NCBI GenBank assembly: GCA_963728975.1
Contig: CAVSMF010000006.1
Location: forward strand, 1 to 64,000
DNA from: DATFCK01 sp963728975
Lineage (GTDB): Bacteria; Verrucomicrobiota; Verrucomicrobiia; Chthoniobacterales; UBA10450
Direction of reading: 5' to 3'
Length of the DNA: 64,000 nucleotides
Positions 62,694 through 64,000 of this stretch are shown piece after piece (position 1 is the stretch's first letter; every line of letters begins with the position of its first letter). The notes under the pieces were generated by a model that saw only the letters and a program-made list of their open reading frames with translations, was not told the origin of the DNA and did no database searches. Made by a program: the position numbers and the translations under genes.

Positions 62694-63185
62694 TTACTGG
62701 CCCCAGAGGTCGTCAGCGGTGTCCGGTTTGCGATCCGGGCCGGCTGAAAACAGATCGTAGTTGTTTGGATTCTTGGTTCCGGGGCAGCGATAGACGTAAG
62801 GATTTTGCCAGGGATCCTTCGGAATCTGGGAATAAAGTTGATACCAGCGCGTCGGTTTGGGATCGGTGTCCGGTTGGATTACCAGGGCCTGCAACCCCTG
62901 CTCCGTGGTCGGGAAAAATCCGTTCATGCTTTCGTACAATTTTAATTGGGTGTTGATGCCTTGAACATCCGCGTCCACCCGTGTGGCCCGGGCGTACTCG
63001 ACGTTTCCCCTTTGCCAGTAAATGGCCGCGCCAAGTAACAGCGCGATGATGGTGACCACCAGCATGATCTCCAGCAAGGTAAAGCCCCCGACTCGCTGAC
63101 TGACGGTTGCGACCGCGCCGGGCCGAGCAGGCGATCCCGGCGGCCCCGAAGTTCTGGTTGCTCTAATCACGCCCGAAAATAGCAC
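62694..63185 (-). CDS. gspG: Type II secretion major pseudopilin GspG
   Basis: A 163-residue protein. Prepilin motif RVGGFTLLEIMLVVTIIALLLGAAIYW (G at -1, F at +1, E at +5) after a 34-residue leader. The C-terminal part has LYESMNGFFPTTEQGLQALV, PKDPWQNPYVYRCPG and FSAGPDRKPDTADDLWGQ, the calcium-site region and end typical of GspG. It is on the opposite strand to gspH-M and converges with them. Start at GTG 63185; it is about 20 bases downstream of the partial gene at the right edge. Confidence 0.93.
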   Translation of the reverse strand: MLFSGVIRATRTSGPPGSPARPGAVATVSQRVGGFTLLEIMLVVTIIALLLGAAIYWQRGNVEYARATRVDADVQGINTQLKLYESMNGFFPTTEQGLQALVIQPDTDPKPTRWYQLYSQIPKDPWQNPYVYRCPGTKNPNNYDLFSAGPDRKPDTADDLWGQ

Positions 63186-63208
63186 AGAGACGAACAGAAC
63201 GCACCCGT

Positions 63209-64000
63209 TCAGGGTCCCGGCTGCAGCAAATAATCCGATTTATCCCAGAGATATTTTAACTGGATCTGCGTTCCTCGAATCGCCGAGGTCGCGGTTCCGC
63301 CGCCGCTCAAGACGATGATGTCGTTGGTGCCAACCTTGAGTGTGTCCATCGGGACGATCTTCTGGGCCCGAATCCAGCCGGTATAATTAAACTGCATTTT
63401 TTTAATCAGCGATTCGGTTTGGCCGCGAAAGCCGGGATCGGCCAATTCCGGCAGGGTCAAGGTGGCGGGACCAACGTCCTGCCCGTTAACGTAAACTTCC
63501 GGCGGCGCCTCAATCCGTGAATTGGCCACCTCGAACGTCAGCAAGGCCAGCAGCGGCTCTGCTTCAATCCCAAACTGGAAACTTGCTCCTTCCGAAAGAC
63601 TCGGCCCGATCCGGACCGCTTCGGCGGCCAGTGTCGCTTTGACTGTCCCAAATTGTTCCATGTCCTCCGCCGGAGCGTGCAGGGGCGGAAGGGACGAGAA
63701 CGGCTCCGGAATCACGTCGCGATGGAGAGCATTGACTGGATGGACCACTTCGCTGCTGGTCATCCAGTCCAGATATGCTCCGCGCACCGTCCTTCCATCA
63801 CCGGGGACTTCCACGTCAATAGCCGCGATGTTCATCATCGGAACGATGACCGAATCGGAACTGGGCAGATCGATTCCCGAGCCCAGTTCGCCGGACCGCA
63901 AAACCTGGGTGCCGGACTCATCCCACGCTACCAGCTCGGGGCGGGCGGCGGCTTTATCATCAAAAAAGAGCCGGAAAAACAAAACATGATAATCGCCGGG
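63209..64000 (-). CDS. Unrecognised protein, 5' end outside window
   Basis: The minus-strand frame is open to the right edge, so the gene is partial. The visible 264 residues are beta-rich (VIVPMMNIAAIDVEVPGDGRTVRGAYLDW; PPEVYVNGQDVGPATLTLPELADPG; KVGTNDIIVLSGGGTATSAIRGTQIQLKYLW). The last stretch resembles the end of a carbohydrate-binding or beta-sandwich domain. It lies upstream of gspG on the same strand and may be co-transcribed with it. No family recognised. Confidence 0.7.
   Translation of the reverse strand, partial: PGDYHVLFFRLFFDDKAAARPELVAWDESGTQVLRSGELGSGIDLPSSDSVIVPMMNIAAIDVEVPGDGRTVRGAYLDWMTSSEVVHPVNALHRDVIPEPFSSLPPLHAPAEDMEQFGTVKATLAAEAVRIGPSLSEGASFQFGIEAEPLLALLTFEVANSRIEAPPEVYVNGQDVGPATLTLPELADPGFRGQTESLIKKMQFNYTGWIRAQKIVPMDTLKVGTNDIIVLSGGGTATSAIRGTQIQLKYLWDKSDYLLQPGP

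Overview
The window looks like a chromosomal segment of a Verrucomicrobiota bacterium, perhaps a soil lineage near Chthoniobacterales. This is inferred from gene types and from the abundance of short palindromic repeats; no rRNA is present to confirm it. The organism is GC-rich and Gram-negative in envelope logic: type IV pilus and type II secretion parts, lipoproteins, phosphatidylethanolamine synthesis.

Layout. 1-3105: end of a cell-wall amidase, murI, an MmcQ/YjbR protein and glycyl-tRNA synthetase. 3279-7127: a large secreted GH31 glycosidase. 7180-7417: 34 copies of a heptamer. 7442-10111: OsmC-like protein and the CstA transporter. 10152-12884: a pilMNOP-like operon. 13166-14578: a conserved protein of unclear function. 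14758-23559: a Bat/MoxR operon (moxR, DUF58, DUF4381, batA, batB-batC fusion, batD, batE) interrupted by a GIY-YIG nuclease gene between palindromic repeats. 23622-26554: der, pgsA and a DJ-1/PfpI protein. 26805-33807: an oxidoreductase and glycosyltransferases. 31999-37205: a minus-strand operon of PqqD-like protein, nucleotidyltransferase, ABC transporter and an HPr-kinase-like/GT2 fusion. 37622-37708: tRNA-Leu(UAA). 37990-40900: a secreted GH57-like enzyme. 41091-43869: FMN reductase, release-factor-like protein, oxidoreductase and a small lipoprotein. 44323-50006: gyrB and gyrA separated by a small transposon-like element carrying a GxxExxY gene. 50197-53216: psd, pssA, a sugar nucleotidyltransferase and a DoxX-like protein. 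53249-57578: a BNR/sortilin-like repeat protein and an FTR1 permease. 57738-63185: a type II secretion pseudopilin cluster (gspH-I-J-K-L-M, an accessory gene, gspG).

The most unusual content is mobile and repetitive. (1) A GxxExxY nuclease-like gene between gyrB and gyrA lies within near-identical inverted repeats built from ACAGGATT-type 9-mers. The repeats supply its stop codon and probably its start. ORF-less relatives occur at 41678-41911 and 40905-41075. (2) A GIY-YIG gene between oppositely oriented copies of a second palindrome family interrupts the moxR/bat operon. (3) Many sequence-unrelated hairpins share a GTAG-type head and a three-base T-N-pyrimidine loop, as in REP elements. (4) Der GTPase carries an in-frame insertion of about 43 residues that resembles a repeat. 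(5) The PqqD-like protein ends in a tail resembling a RiPP leader, in an operon with a kinase-like fusion, a nucleotidyltransferase and an exporter.

At least nine single-base frameshifts break conserved genes (glycyl-tRNA synthetase, GH31 four times, cstA, batD, batB/C, GH57). In most cases one base change restores a family-like protein. This points to residual assembly or long-read errors rather than decay, and those genes are annotated here as single CDSs with the break marked.
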